From positions 1-64,000 of the forward strand of contig DATIPO010000340.1 of assembly GCA_035471925.1 (NCBI GenBank): a DNA stretch of 64,000 nt, read 5' to 3'. The stretch's first letter is position 1. Each line of letters begins with the position of its first letter. Of the stretch, positions 1 through 8,643 are shown piece by piece. A program made the translations under genes and the position numbers. Source of the stretch: JANQFM01 sp035471925 (GTDB lineage Bacteria > Acidobacteriota > UBA6911 > RPQK01 > DATIPO01). Under the pieces are notes generated by a model. The model ran no database searches. It had not been told where the DNA came from and saw only the letters and a list, made by a program, of their open reading frames with translations.

Positions 1-197
1 GTTCGCAGAGTCTGCGTCACTTTTCCAGAGTGGTCATCTGCCTTCGCTTCTACCCTTATGACCTGAGGGACGGGCAGAAGGAGCGAGACATCGCCGTCAA
101 ACTTGAATGTGTCGGACGGATCAAGTTGTATCTCAACGCGGGCGCAATACGGTCGTCGTTCGGGTTGTTCGCGCACCACACTACGCTCGTCCGTCAT
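1..197 (-). CDS. Partial hypothetical protein, C-terminus beyond the window edge
   Basis: An open frame begins at an ATG at 197-195 and runs off the left edge after 65 codons. The peptide starts MTDERSVVREQPERRP and continues as charged, protein-like sequence (RVEIQLDPSDTFKFDGDVS). I recognise no family. The start overlaps the last codons of the broken nuclease gene upstream by 17 nt, as in a translationally coupled pair, and a GGGGA stretch precedes the ATG. It could instead be a further frameshifted continuation of that gene. The plus-strand frame over the same bases has no recognisable content. Confidence 0.4.
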   Translation of the reverse strand, partial: MTDERSVVREQPERRPYCARVEIQLDPSDTFKFDGDVSLLLPVPQVIRVEAKADDHSGKVTQTLR

Positions 198-700
198 GAA
201 CTGTCCCCTGTGAAGTCACTTCCGCAAGAGCCCTTGCGGGTGCCGTGAATCGGCTGGTGGTTGCAACCATTCCATAAGTAGCCTGATACTCCTCATTTAC
301 CCAATACACCAGTTGTCTGACGACAGCCACACCTACAGGGTTGTCAGGATCATGGCGTTTGCACTCGACGATCAGCTTCTCTTGCCTGTTTAGTCTGGAA
401 TGGGTCGCGCACGCAACAACGTCTGGCCCTGGCGCGTTTGTCCTTGTGACTCAACATCCCACCCGTCCGCTGCCAAGAGGTCTGCAATCAAACGCTCAAA
501 GAGGCGAGGGTCACATTTCTGAAGCTCCACAGGGTTCTCAGTAAGGGAGCGTAACAGGTGGGGAGAAGCCTCAGGACCGGTTTGTATCCAGCCTCGCAAA
601 TAGCATCACGAGCAATGCGCCGATAGTCGCGCGTCTCAGCAAGCACGGAACTCACAAAGACGCTGCCTAAGAAACTGGAGACGTCTTCAGCTACGCTCAT
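181..700 (-). pseudogene. Broken DUF4062-like / Mrr-type restriction endonuclease gene
   Basis: Three minus-strand frames together read as one protein. From 700 the first frame gives an N-terminus with VFVSSVLAETRDYRRIARDAI, resembling the start of DUF4062 domains. Around 560-595 the sense moves to a second frame (ELQKCDPRLFERLIADLLA then GWDVE), which matches the start of Mrr-like nuclease domains. Around 435-450 it moves to a third frame (GPDVVACATHS, then EKLIVECKRH, then VVRQLVYW and GMVATTSRFT), which fits the catalytic D...ExK core and the following helix. That frame stops at 181. At least two frameshifts are needed, so this is either a decayed gene or an assembly with indel errors. It lies beside hicAB, which suggests the remains of a defence patch. 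Confidence 0.6.
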
Positions 701-782
701 TCTGTTTTACGACTCACCTCTTCGCGGTAAGCGGCGCGGGCAAGAGACCCTTGGCCGCTTCACCGAACGGTTCTGAACCCGC

Positions 783-995
783 TCAAGCAAACTGCAGTCT
801 TCTGCCTTTTGGCTCTGGGATCTCCCGACCGAACTCCTTGGCAGTGTTGATCCACAAGCCCATCGCCTGTTCGCAGTTGGCGAGTGCTGTGTCCGTGGTT
901 TCCCCGTGGGCCGAGCAACCGGGAAGCTCCGGCACCTCGGCGATGAAGGCTCCGTCCTCTTCACTCCAGTAGATGATGATTTCGTACTTATACAT
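783..995 (-). CDS. hicB: HicB-family antitoxin
   Basis: A 70-residue protein with the compact HicB fold: an N-terminal beta strand YKYEIIIYWSEEDGAFIAEVPELPGCSAHG (given here only as the family signature region, residues 2-31), then a helix with ALANCEQAM. HicB antitoxins bind and neutralise HicA and usually repress the operon. No C-terminal DNA-binding extension is present, so this is the short HicB form. The ATG overlaps the HicA stop codon in a TAATG arrangement (993-997), so translation is coupled to the toxin, and the toxin comes first as is usual for this family. Confidence 0.85.
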   Translation of the reverse strand: MYKYEIIIYWSEEDGAFIAEVPELPGCSAHGETTDTALANCEQAMGLWINTAKEFGREIPEPKGRRLQFA

Positions 996-1249
996 TAGTC
1001 ATCGCTCCCGAGTCCATATCGCAGCAGGATCTTGCGGACCTGACGAACCTGGTACGGCTTGGCCTTGTTGCCTTGGCGCTGCAAATTGATGAGTTCCTCG
1101 ACTCCCGGCCTGATGAAGACGTGGTGACTGCCGCTGGTCCTCTCCTCAAACCCTAGGCTTCGTAAGAGGTTACAGAGGTCTCCGAACCGGATGTTGGCAT
1201 CCGAGCGTCCCCGAAGAATCCGCCAGAGGAGCTTTCCTTCTTTGCTCAC
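995..1249 (-). CDS. hicA: HicA-family mRNA interferase toxin
   Basis: An 84-residue protein with the double-stranded-RNA-binding-like HicA fold. The catalytic histidine motif is visible as GSHHVF (residues 40-45), following the FEERTSG strand, and QVRQVRKIL forms the C-terminal helix. HicA cleaves mRNA and is blocked by the HicB encoded immediately downstream. The start is a GTG at 1249; no Shine-Dalgarno sequence precedes it, but a minus-strand TAAAAT (1256-1261) lies 6 nt upstream, predicting a leaderless or nearly leaderless message. A GTTCGAAC palindrome at 1271-1278 is a possible operator element. Confidence 0.85.
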   Translation of the reverse strand: MSKEGKLLWRILRGRSDANIRFGDLCNLLRSLGFEERTSGSHHVFIRPGVEELINLQRQGNKAKPYQVRQVRKILLRYGLGSDD

Positions 1250-1387
1250 GTAGGCATTTTACCAGTGACCGTTCGAACCTCGCCACGATGGCTCGCTGCT
1301 GCCCCTTCACGATAAAGGATAGAGCGAAGCGGGCTCAAGGATGTTGAGTTCAAGAGCGACGTTGCCTCGCGCTCGGCTTGCGGATGA

Positions 1388-2350
1388 TTAAACCGGAGTG
1401 ACATCCTCGAGGAGTTCCTCATCGGAGCCTTCGCTGATTCCTTCGAAAAGGGGCGTTGTCAGGTAGCGTTCGCCGGTATCGGGGAGCATGGCCAGCAATG
1501 TTGAACCCGCCGGTGCCTTCTCCGCCACTTGGAGTGCGGCCGCCAGGGTCCCTCCAGCCGAGATTCCGCAGAAGATCCCCTCTTGAGTGGACAGCCGGCG
1601 CGAGGTGGCGATGGCCTCGTCATCACTGACGGGGACGGTTTCATCGACGACCGAGGGATCCATGACTTCCGGAATGAAGTCGGGGGTCCAGCCCTGGATC
1701 TTGTGGGACTGCCACTCCCGCCCCGACAGCATGGCGGCGACTTCGGGCTCGGCGCCGATGATCCTGATCTCGGGTCGGGCCACCTTGAGCACGTCCGCTA
1801 CACCGGTGAGGGTCCCGCCGGTGCCCCAGCCGGAGACGAAATAGTCCAGCCTTTTCCCGGCGAAGTCGCGGAGAATCTCGGGTGCCGTAGTGTTGCGATG
1901 ATAAGCCGGGTTGGCCTGGTTTTCGAACTGACGAGCCAGGAACCAGCCGTTCTTGGCCGCTAGAGCTTCCGCTGCATCAACCATGCCGCTGCCGCGCTCG
2001 GCGGCCGGTGTCAGCACGACCTTGGCGCCCAGAAAACGCATCAGTTTGCGGCGCTCGACTGAGAATGAGTCGGCCATGACAGCCACGAAGGGGTATCCCT
2101 TGGCGGCGCAGACCATCGCCAGAGCGATCCCGGTGTTGCCCGAAGTCGCCTCGATGACGGTTTGTCCGGGCTTCAGGGCCCCGCTCTGTTCGGCATCTTC
2201 GATGATTGCGATGGCGAGGCGGTCCTTGACCGAAGCCATCGGGTTGAAGGCCTCAACCTTCACGTACACGTCGACGTGATCGGGAGCGAGGCGATTGATG
2301 CGGACGATGGGAGTGTTCCCGATGGTGCCAAGTATGTTCTCGTAAATCAA
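1388..2350 (-). CDS. cysK: Cysteine synthase A (O-acetylserine sulfhydrylase)
   Basis: A PLP-dependent beta-replacement enzyme of 320 residues that makes L-cysteine from O-acetylserine and sulfide in the cytoplasm. The PLP lysine is K42 in PMASVKDR, the substrate loop is TSGNTG (69-74), the phosphate-binding loop is GTGGT (176-180), and the late serine/glycine segment GISAGGTLAAAL is present. Length and motif order are normal. The start is a TTG at 2350: it is preceded by a strong GGAGG at 5 nt spacing, and no better ATG lies near. The neighbouring genes are unrelated, so it is probably monocistronic. A cystathionine beta-synthase role is less likely given the length and the absence of a CBS domain. 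Confidence 0.95.
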   Translation of the reverse strand: MIYENILGTIGNTPIVRINRLAPDHVDVYVKVEAFNPMASVKDRLAIAIIEDAEQSGALKPGQTVIEATSGNTGIALAMVCAAKGYPFVAVMADSFSVERRKLMRFLGAKVVLTPAAERGSGMVDAAEALAAKNGWFLARQFENQANPAYHRNTTAPEILRDFAGKRLDYFVSGWGTGGTLTGVADVLKVARPEIRIIGAEPEVAAMLSGREWQSHKIQGWTPDFIPEVMDPSVVDETVPVSDDEAIATSRRLSTQEGIFCGISAGGTLAAALQVAEKAPAGSTLLAMLPDTGERYLTTPLFEGISEGSDEELLEDVTPV

Positions 2351-2544
2351 CTGTTCCTCCAGTCTTTGCCGGCATGATTTCGGGCCGGATAATTTCCTTC
2401 TACTCCTCCGTGCGCATTTCGGGCTGGAAAGGGCTCAAGCGGCCATGTCCAAGATTACGATTATGGACTTTTTCCACGGGCCTCGGGTCCGGAGTTCCCC
2501 GTGAAGCCGATTTCAATCGGAAGGCCGATGGCCTGGGCCGCGCG

Positions 2545-3744
2545 TTACTGATCGCCTTCCTCGAGCCGGGCTTGGAGGGCTTGCCGGCGGGCTCGGAAAG
2601 TTTCCAGGAGGCGCTCGCCTTCTGGGCTGTCCTTGAACTTCTCAATGGCCCTATCGTAGAGGGCCGCAGCGTCTTCGAGACGACTGGCTTCCTCGAGTTT
2701 TTGTCCGCGTATGCGATAGATCAGAGGGTCTTCTGGGAAGCGTTCGCTGGCCACCGCGTAGATGTCCAAGGCGGCCTCCGTCTCGCCCCTTTCTTCCAGG
2801 CCGCGAGCCAGTGATACGAAACTGAACGGTGTCCGCGGCATTTCAATGCCGTAGAGCCGGTCCAGCGCTTGGTAGCGTTCGTCGAGTTCCTCTACGGTTA
2901 AAATTCCTTCGGCTACCTCGGTAAAGGGGGCGGCGTATTGGCGAAGCCCGGCCCGGAGCGACGTCAAGGCCATCTCCCAATGGTTGTCGCCGGGGAAGTG
3001 CCTGGCCGTCCAGCGGGAAGGCAAAGGCGATTTCTCTCCGAGGATCTTGAGCAGCTCCTCGAAGGGTCCGTTCATCCTCGGCCCCTCGTCGCCGATGGCG
3101 AAAAAGACGAAGCGGCCGAACATGGGGTGTTGGGGCGGAGCCGACCGCAACTGATCGAGATGTGCCTTGCCGTTGAACCAGAGGCTTGGGCTTAGGACCA
3201 GAAAGCCCTGGAAGGCTTCGGGTCGCTTGATAAGCGTGTCCAGCACAAAAAGGCCTCCAAAGGAGTGACCTGCAAGAATGCGGACCCCATTAGTCCGATA
3301 GGTGGCGTCGATGAAGGGCTGGAGTTCCTCCACCAGAAATCGCTGGAATGCCTCGCTGCCGCCGGCTTCGGGAAAGTCGATGCGTGCGTCCTCGGCCGGC
3401 GCCGGGGTCAGGTCCCTGTTGCGCTGGACGGTGTCGATCCCAACCAAGATAAGCGAAGGAAAGCCGCTTGCATCGAGGTTGCGAACGCTGACAGCGCCCT
3501 GGAGGAAGAGGTAGTGAGCATCGACCATGTAGACGACGCCGTGGCGCTCATCGCCTTCCTCGTAGCCCGGAGGCGTCGAGATCCGCAGGGTGTACGTTTC
3601 CCCGATCACCTCCGATTCGATCGTGCGCATTTCGCCCATGACGACAGGCTCAGTGGCCGCTGCCGCGGGGGGATCTTGGCCATAGGCGGGGACTGCGAGA
3701 AACACGAAACAGACTAGCGACCGGCAAAATCTGAGTTTGAGCAT
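2545..3744 (-). CDS. Exported alpha/beta-hydrolase esterase with C-terminal TPR region
   Basis: The product is a 399-residue secreted or periplasmic hydrolase of the putative-esterase (Fes/IroE/esterase D-like) family. From the ATG at 3744 it begins with a signal peptide (MLKLRFCRSLVCFVFLAVPAYG). An internal beta-strand region YTLRISTPPGY leads to the nucleophile elbow GHSFGG (Ser at about residue 161), and GDNHW near residue 255 supplies the catalytic histidine. The last ~100 residues contain TPR-like helices (ALDIYAVASERFPEDPLIY; AAALYDRAIEKFKDSPEG). A TTG 42 nt upstream is in frame, but it would bury the signal peptide, so I chose the ATG. The substrate is unknown; siderophore esters or acyl conjugates are possible. 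Confidence 0.85.
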   Translation of the reverse strand: MLKLRFCRSLVCFVFLAVPAYGQDPPAAAATEPVVMGEMRTIESEVIGETYTLRISTPPGYEEGDERHGVVYMVDAHYLFLQGAVSVRNLDASGFPSLILVGIDTVQRNRDLTPAPAEDARIDFPEAGGSEAFQRFLVEELQPFIDATYRTNGVRILAGHSFGGLFVLDTLIKRPEAFQGFLVLSPSLWFNGKAHLDQLRSAPPQHPMFGRFVFFAIGDEGPRMNGPFEELLKILGEKSPLPSRWTARHFPGDNHWEMALTSLRAGLRQYAAPFTEVAEGILTVEELDERYQALDRLYGIEMPRTPFSFVSLARGLEERGETEAALDIYAVASERFPEDPLIYRIRGQKLEEASRLEDAAALYDRAIEKFKDSPEGERLLETFRARRQALQARLEEGDQ

Positions 3745-3967
3745 AGGGAGTCCTCGGCTCGTGCTAGAGAGCGTGCTGGCAGACAAAGAATGAGTCCATC
3801 AGCAGGCCGCCCTGGCGGATCCTCGAAAAGATAGGGGGTGTGCTCAAGTTGAGCCCTGGTAGTCTAGCAGCGTACCCATGACGTCCACAAGACCGCGCTT
3901 CTCCCGGCCCGGCTCTTTCCAGCGAAGCTTGCGGAGGCCGCTTGTGTTCGAATCAAAGTTCGCCTCG

Positions 3968-4423
3968 TTAGTCGTCTCCATCTGCTGCTGTTTCGGCTTC
4001 AGCCAGCAATCGGGCGATCCGTTGCATTCCGTCCGCGAGAGTCGGACCGAAGGCCTGGCGGACGGCTTCGGCGTGGGCAGCCGCGCCCGGTCCCGCGACT
4101 CCAATCCGTTGACGGAGATCCGTGCCTCCCTCCGTCCGCGGCTCGAAAGACCACTCGCAGACCAGGCGGGCCTCTTCGGGCATCGCTGACACGATTTGGT
4201 ACGAATCCCCCTCCCGGACGTTGCGGAGGACCCATTGCAGGCGCTCCTGTCCCGGAAGAGTCGTGGTCCCTCGGGAACCGGACTGGAATGGCCCCTCAAG
4301 CGCAAAGGAGGCGGGTGGATCATCCCAATGCCTGACGTCGGTCCAGTAGGTCCACACGAAGGCTGGGCTCGCGCTGGTACCTTCTGAATGATCAAGCAAC
4401 CAATCCACTTCACTTGTCGACAC
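3968..4423 (-). CDS. SRPBCC-family (polyketide cyclase/START-like) protein
   Basis: A 151-residue protein with the helix-grip fold pattern: an N-terminal strand plus helix SPAFVWTYWTDVRHW, a central beta sheet (LEGPFQSGSRGTTTL; QWVLRNVREGDSYQIVS), LVCEWSFEPRTEGGTDLRQRI and a long C-terminal helix (ADGMQRIARLLAEAE). Such proteins bind hydrophobic ligands, and the function here is unknown. The start is a GTG at 4423 with GGAGG 7 nt upstream. A longer open frame overlapping it (3844-4413) has composition typical of an out-of-frame shadow and was set aside. Confidence 0.75.
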   Translation of the reverse strand: MSTSEVDWLLDHSEGTSASPAFVWTYWTDVRHWDDPPASFALEGPFQSGSRGTTTLPGQERLQWVLRNVREGDSYQIVSAMPEEARLVCEWSFEPRTEGGTDLRQRIGVAGPGAAAHAEAVRQAFGPTLADGMQRIARLLAEAETAADGDD

Positions 4424-4561
4424 TTTTTCGCCTCCGATTCTGCACAGCTAAAACCCCGCTCGATTCGTCAGGAGCGTAACTAGGGCTTCGACGTCGGGTT
4501 TGCTAATCACGGCTTGTTCCCAATCGGTCCCCACGAAGAATCAGGGTCCTACAAGTTTCTA

Positions 4562-5842
4562 TCAAGATCTCCTGAACGATGTCGACGGTCTGCGGGCGAT
4601 CCAGATGAGGAGGGCGGCGGAGCCGGCTGATGTTGCGGCGCTGCTGGCGGCGGCGCCGAGCATCCCGTAGGAGGGAATCAGCGCGACGTTGAGCAGGGAA
4701 TCAACGACCAGCGTGGCGATGGTAATGCGCATGACCGTCAGGCCGCGTTTTTGGTATTGCAGCCACAGAGCGCTGAGGGCCGCCATGGCCCACACGCCGT
4801 TGCCGATAGCCAGCCAGCGCAGCGCGGGAGCCGCATTCTGAAATTCTGTTCCGAACACGTTCATGATGGGGACGGCTCCTACCACGAAGGCCAAGACGAC
4901 CGGCGCCAGAGCCAGCGCTATCACTCGGTGTCCCTTAGACAAGGCCGCGCCGGTGGCTACCGACGAATCTGACCTGATGTCCCGCGCCACTAGAGGCGCG
5001 TAGACGGCAACGATGGAGACCTGTATCAGGATGATGAAATGTGCCGTGGTGACGGCAGCGGCATAGTGACCCACTTCGCGCTCGACGCCAAACCATTCCA
5101 GGAAAAAGAGATCGGACTGGGCCAAGCCGACCGTCACGAGGAAGACGCCCATCATGGGAATGGAAACGACGAGCCACTCGCGGCCCGCCCGCAGCCCGGA
5201 CGCGAATTCGACTCTCTTGAGCGCGTTGTGCCGGACCAGGGCCCATTGGGCGAGCGCGATTACGGCAATCGTCAAACAGGCCAACCACAACACCGCGTGG
5301 AGTCCGACTTGCCCCGTCGCCAACTGGACCAGGAGGAGCGCCAACAGGAACAAGAGGGGTGCGCCGACCTTCCAGGGCATGGCGGCCTGAAAGGTGCGCC
5401 CGACAGTCTGCAGGATGCGTCCCGCCAGTGCCCCGGCGGCCATGAGCGGGATGGCCAGCGCCATGATCGCAACCGCATGGTGGGTCCCGATATGCCACGA
5501 GTCATGATAGAGGTAGCCGGACCACCAGACGACGCCGATGATGAGGACTGAGAAGCCCAAGCCAACCAGTCCATAGAAGCGCAGATACTCCCAGGCGACG
5601 CCGAACTCCGCCCGGTCGAGAGGTTTGGCCAACATCCGCGGGGCGGCGCGGTCACCTCCCAGCAAGACCAGGGAGGCGCAAAAGAATGCGAAGGCTTGGG
5701 CCACCCTGAAGTCGCCAAATTCATGGGCCTGCAACATTCTCGAGAGAGCCACGTTGAGCAGATAGTCAGCCGCAAATCCAAGGATGGCGGCTGAAACGGC
5801 AAGGAACTCGTCGCGCTTGAGAAGAGCCGAAACACTCCGCAT
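4562..5842 (-). CDS. MOP-superfamily polysaccharide flippase (Wzx/MATE-like)
   Basis: An integral membrane protein of about 426 residues with roughly 12 hydrophobic segments, matching lipid-linked oligosaccharide flippases: an opening helix AAILGFAADYLLNVALSRML followed by GDFRVAQAFAFF, and a final pair of helices ending LLIWIARR. Such proteins move undecaprenyl-linked sugars across the inner membrane. No glycosyltransferase or polymerase gene is adjacent, so the glycan cannot be named. I start at the ATG at 5842; a GTG 18 nt upstream is in frame, and neither start has a good ribosome-binding site. Confidence 0.8.
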   Translation of the reverse strand: MRSVSALLKRDEFLAVSAAILGFAADYLLNVALSRMLQAHEFGDFRVAQAFAFFCASLVLLGGDRAAPRMLAKPLDRAEFGVAWEYLRFYGLVGLGFSVLIIGVVWWSGYLYHDSWHIGTHHAVAIMALAIPLMAAGALAGRILQTVGRTFQAAMPWKVGAPLLFLLALLLVQLATGQVGLHAVLWLACLTIAVIALAQWALVRHNALKRVEFASGLRAGREWLVVSIPMMGVFLVTVGLAQSDLFFLEWFGVEREVGHYAAAVTTAHFIILIQVSIVAVYAPLVARDIRSDSSVATGAALSKGHRVIALALAPVVLAFVVGAVPIMNVFGTEFQNAAPALRWLAIGNGVWAMAALSALWLQYQKRGLTVMRITIATLVVDSLLNVALIPSYGMLGAAASSAATSAGSAALLIWIARRPSTSFRRS

Positions 5843-6017
5843 GAGAGGGGATGGTAGCACGGGGATTCGGAGGTTGCCTCGCTCGTCGCCACCGGCTACC
5901 TCTGAGCGTCCTACCGGGCGGGAGGCGGATATGTTCTAATCTGTGGGATTCTTGAGTTTTGGGCGAGGCAGCGGACCCTTTGGGGCTGGCCGTTTCGTCC
6001 TCAACCGCGAAGGAGCC

Positions 6018-8276
6018 ATGGGTAAAGACACCAGCGCCGTGCCGTCGTGGCATCCGAAGGCCTTGTTTGCCAAGCCGGACGCCAAGCTGGGAACTTTCCT
6101 GGGCGTCTTCACGCCTTCGGTGCTGACCATCCTGGGCGTGATTCTCTTCCTGCGGACGGGCTGGGTGGTCGGCCAGGTAGGATTGGCTCCAGCGCTGCTG
6201 ATCGTGCTGCTGTGCCACGCCATCACCTTCGCCACCGCCCTCTCGACTTCGGCCGTGGCCACCAACATGCGGGTGGGGACGGGCGGGGCCTACTACATGA
6301 TCTCGCGCTCGCTGGGGTTGGAGATCGGCGGAGCCATCGGTATTCCGCTCTTTTTAGCTCAAGTCTTTTCAGTCACCCTCTACGCCTTCGGACTGGCGGA
6401 AAGCATCCAGCTTTTCCGTCCCGACATCCCGCAGCAGCCGGTGGCGGCTGTGACCGTCGTGGTCGTGGCTGTGCTGGCCGGACGAGGGGCGAACTTCGCA
6501 TTGCGCCTGCAAGTCCCCATCCTGGCCCTGATCGGACTGGCCTTGATCTCCTTCGCCTCGGGCGCCGCCGGACGCTCCTCCGACAGCCTGCCGTTATGGG
6601 AAGGCGCCGGAGCCGAGGTGTCCTTCTGGGCCGTGTTCGCCGTGTTTTTCCCCGCCGTCACCGGCATCATGGCCGGCATCAGCCTTTCCGGGGACCTCAA
6701 GAATCCCCGCCGCAGCCTCCCCGCCGGGACGCTTTGGGCGGTCCTTACGGGGTTCGTGATCTACATGGCCGTCCCCATCGTGCTGGCGCTGACCAGCGAC
6801 CCCGAGACGCTTTCCCAGGACAACCTGATCTGGTTCTCAATCGCCGCTGTGCCTTGGCTGGTCATTCCGGCCCTGTGGGGAGCTATCTTCTCGTCGGCTG
6901 TGGGCAGCATTCTGGGTGCCCCGCGGACCTTTGAGATGCTTCAGGAGGACCGGGTCATCCCTTTCCTGCCCAAGAAGATCTGGGGACTCAGCATGCCTCA
7001 CTTCTTCTCCACCGCGCTGGCTCTGGCTGCGGTGGGGCTGGGCGACCTCAACGCCGTGGCGCCCGTCCTGACCATGTTCTTTCTGACCACCTACGGCATG
7101 GTCAACCTGGTGGCCGGATTGGAGCAGTTGAGCGGAGCGCCCTCCTACCGCCCCACCATCCGCGTCCCCTGGATCGTCTCGCTGGCTGGAGCCGCAGGCT
7201 GCATCTGGGTGATGTGGCTGATTCAGCCGGCCGCGGCCATCGCCGCCGCCTTCGTGGAACTGCTCATTTACGCCGGACTGCGCCGCCGCTCGCTCAGCAC
7301 CTCGTGGGGGGACGCCCGCCACGGAGCCCTCATTTCGCTGGTCCGGGCCACCCTCTTGAAGCTGCGCGAGATGCCGGTCGATTCCAAGAACTGGCGTCCC
7401 CACATCCTGGTCTTTGCCGGGGACGTCGAAAAGCGCATCGACCTCATTCATTTTGCAGCTTGGCTCAATCAAGACCGGGGAATCGTCACCGTCTGCCATT
7501 TGCTGGTGGGCGACCTGAAGAAGCTCACCTCTGAAGTCCAAGGGCAAACCGAGTGGGCCAATGAGCGCCTGAGAGAGGCCGACCTGGTGGCTTTTGCCGA
7601 AACCGACATCGTCCAGGATTTCGAAGCCGGCGCCGTACAGGTGCTGCAGGCCAACGGCATCGCCGGCATTGCCTCCAACACCATCATGTTCGGATGGAGC
7701 GAGAAGGCCGAGCGGCTGCCCAGCATCCTGCGCATCAGCCACAAAGCCGCGCTGCTGGGCAAATCGACCCTCCTGTGCCGCATCAGCTCGCGGCGCTGGG
7801 TCAACTCCATGCGCCAGATCGACGTCTGGTGGGGCGGACTGGAGCGCAACGGCGACATGATGCTGCTCTTCGCCTACCTGCTCTCGGCCAATCCCGAATG
7901 GGCCGGATCGCGTATCTCCGTCAAAGTCATCACCACCAACGAGATGACCTTCGAGCGGGCCGAGTCGACGTTGCAGGATCTCATCGAGCGCAACCGCATC
8001 AAGGCCGATACTGAAATCATCGAGATGCCCGAAAACCAGACCGTGCAGGAGGTCATCGCCCAAAAGTCGCGTAACGCCGACCTGGTTTTCTTGGGCCTGC
8101 GCAAATCTCCGCCCGGCACTGAAGAGGAGTACGCCAAGCGGCTGGCCAACCTGGTGGAAAGCCTTCCCACCGTCATTCTGGTGCGGGCTGCCGGCCCCTT
8201 TGCCGGCCAGCTCCTGGACCGGCCTGATTCAGCCGAAAACGGCAACGCCGAACCTGCCGAGAATCTGCCCGAGTAA
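6018..8276 (+). CDS. SLC12-type cation-chloride cotransporter homologue (APC superfamily)
   Basis: A membrane transporter of 752 residues. The first ~450 residues form about 12 transmembrane helices with APC-superfamily features (FTPSVLTILGVILFLR, TGGAYYMISRSLG, AGISLSGDLKNPRRSLP, and GAPRTFEMLQEDRVIP in the long loop). The last ~290 residues are a cytoplasmic domain like the SLC12 C-terminus (NWRPHILVFAGD; LVFLGLRKSPPG; LPTVILVR). By homology it moves Na+/K+ with chloride, or amino acids; the bacterial substrates are poorly known. An in-frame extension begins at 5943, but the ATG at 6018 is directly preceded by AAGGAG and fits the family start better. It stands alone between the divergent flippase and an ABM gene. 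Confidence 0.85.
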   Translation: MGKDTSAVPSWHPKALFAKPDAKLGTFLGVFTPSVLTILGVILFLRTGWVVGQVGLAPALLIVLLCHAITFATALSTSAVATNMRVGTGGAYYMISRSLGLEIGGAIGIPLFLAQVFSVTLYAFGLAESIQLFRPDIPQQPVAAVTVVVVAVLAGRGANFALRLQVPILALIGLALISFASGAAGRSSDSLPLWEGAGAEVSFWAVFAVFFPAVTGIMAGISLSGDLKNPRRSLPAGTLWAVLTGFVIYMAVPIVLALTSDPETLSQDNLIWFSIAAVPWLVIPALWGAIFSSAVGSILGAPRTFEMLQEDRVIPFLPKKIWGLSMPHFFSTALALAAVGLGDLNAVAPVLTMFFLTTYGMVNLVAGLEQLSGAPSYRPTIRVPWIVSLAGAAGCIWVMWLIQPAAAIAAAFVELLIYAGLRRRSLSTSWGDARHGALISLVRATLLKLREMPVDSKNWRPHILVFAGDVEKRIDLIHFAAWLNQDRGIVTVCHLLVGDLKKLTSEVQGQTEWANERLREADLVAFAETDIVQDFEAGAVQVLQANGIAGIASNTIMFGWSEKAERLPSILRISHKAALLGKSTLLCRISSRRWVNSMRQIDVWWGGLERNGDMMLLFAYLLSANPEWAGSRISVKVITTNEMTFERAESTLQDLIERNRIKADTEIIEMPENQTVQEVIAQKSRNADLVFLGLRKSPPGTEEEYAKRLANLVESLPTVILVRAAGPFAGQLLDRPDSAENGNAEPAENLPE

Positions 8277-8279
8277 AAA

Positions 8280-8309
8280 CGCCGGCGCAAGGCGGCGGGC
8301 CTTTTGTCG
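8280..8309 (+). terminator. Weak hairpin after the cotransporter gene
   Basis: A 5-bp stem CGCCG/CGGCG (8280-8284 with 8293-8297) lies just after the 8276 stop and is followed by GGCCTTTTG. The stem is short and the T run is only four bases, so this is a weak intrinsic terminator at best. The T run overlaps the -35 box proposed for the next gene. Confidence 0.25.
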
Positions 8310-8332
8310 GCACCCGTCTCTCATGCTAGGCT
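8304..8332 (+). promoter_or_regulatory. Sigma70-like promoter for the ABM-domain gene
   Basis: TTGTCG (8304-8309) and TAGGCT (8327-8332) are separated by 17 nt. The -10 box ends 9 nt before the ATG at 8342, and no Shine-Dalgarno sequence lies between, so transcription would begin at or next to the start codon. Confidence 0.45.
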
Positions 8333-8341
8333 TGGCCGCTT

Positions 8342-8626
8342 ATGAGCATCACGCGCATCAACATCTTCCAGGCCCAAGAAGGCAAGGAGCGGGAACTCCG
8401 TCAACTGATCAAGTCGTTTCTTCCCCTCATAGAGTCCTCGCAGGGCTGCCTGTCCTGCGCTCTCTTGCAGCGTCAGGACGACCCGGCCCGTCTGCTGGTC
8501 ATCGAGGAGTGGGAAAATGCCGAGGCCCATCGCGCCGCCGCCAGCCAGATTCCCGCCGACACCTTGGAGAAGGCCCGGGAGATTCTGGCAGCGCCTCCCT
8601 CAGGTGCCTTCTACCGGCAGCTTTAG
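8342..8626 (+). CDS. Antibiotic biosynthesis monooxygenase (ABM)-domain protein
   Basis: A 94-residue dimeric alpha+beta-barrel ABM protein, by pattern: N-terminal strand ITRINIFQAQEGKERELRQL, a middle CLSCALLQRQDDPARLLVIEEWEN, then AHRAAA and a final helix ending APPSGAFYRQL. The W in EEWEN and the following histidine are typical of this family, which includes quinol monooxygenases (YgiN-like) and heme-degrading or stress proteins. The exact reaction cannot be read from sequence. The start has no ribosome-binding site but has a promoter 9 nt upstream. Confidence 0.8.
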   Translation: MSITRINIFQAQEGKERELRQLIKSFLPLIESSQGCLSCALLQRQDDPARLLVIEEWENAEAHRAAASQIPADTLEKAREILAAPPSGAFYRQL

Positions 8627-8643
8627 CGGAAGATGAAGCTGGC

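Noticed and set aside
6837..8063. 408-codon minus-strand frame inside the SLC12-type gene
   Set aside because: Shadow of the transporter gene; low-complexity G/D/H/Q-rich product without family features.
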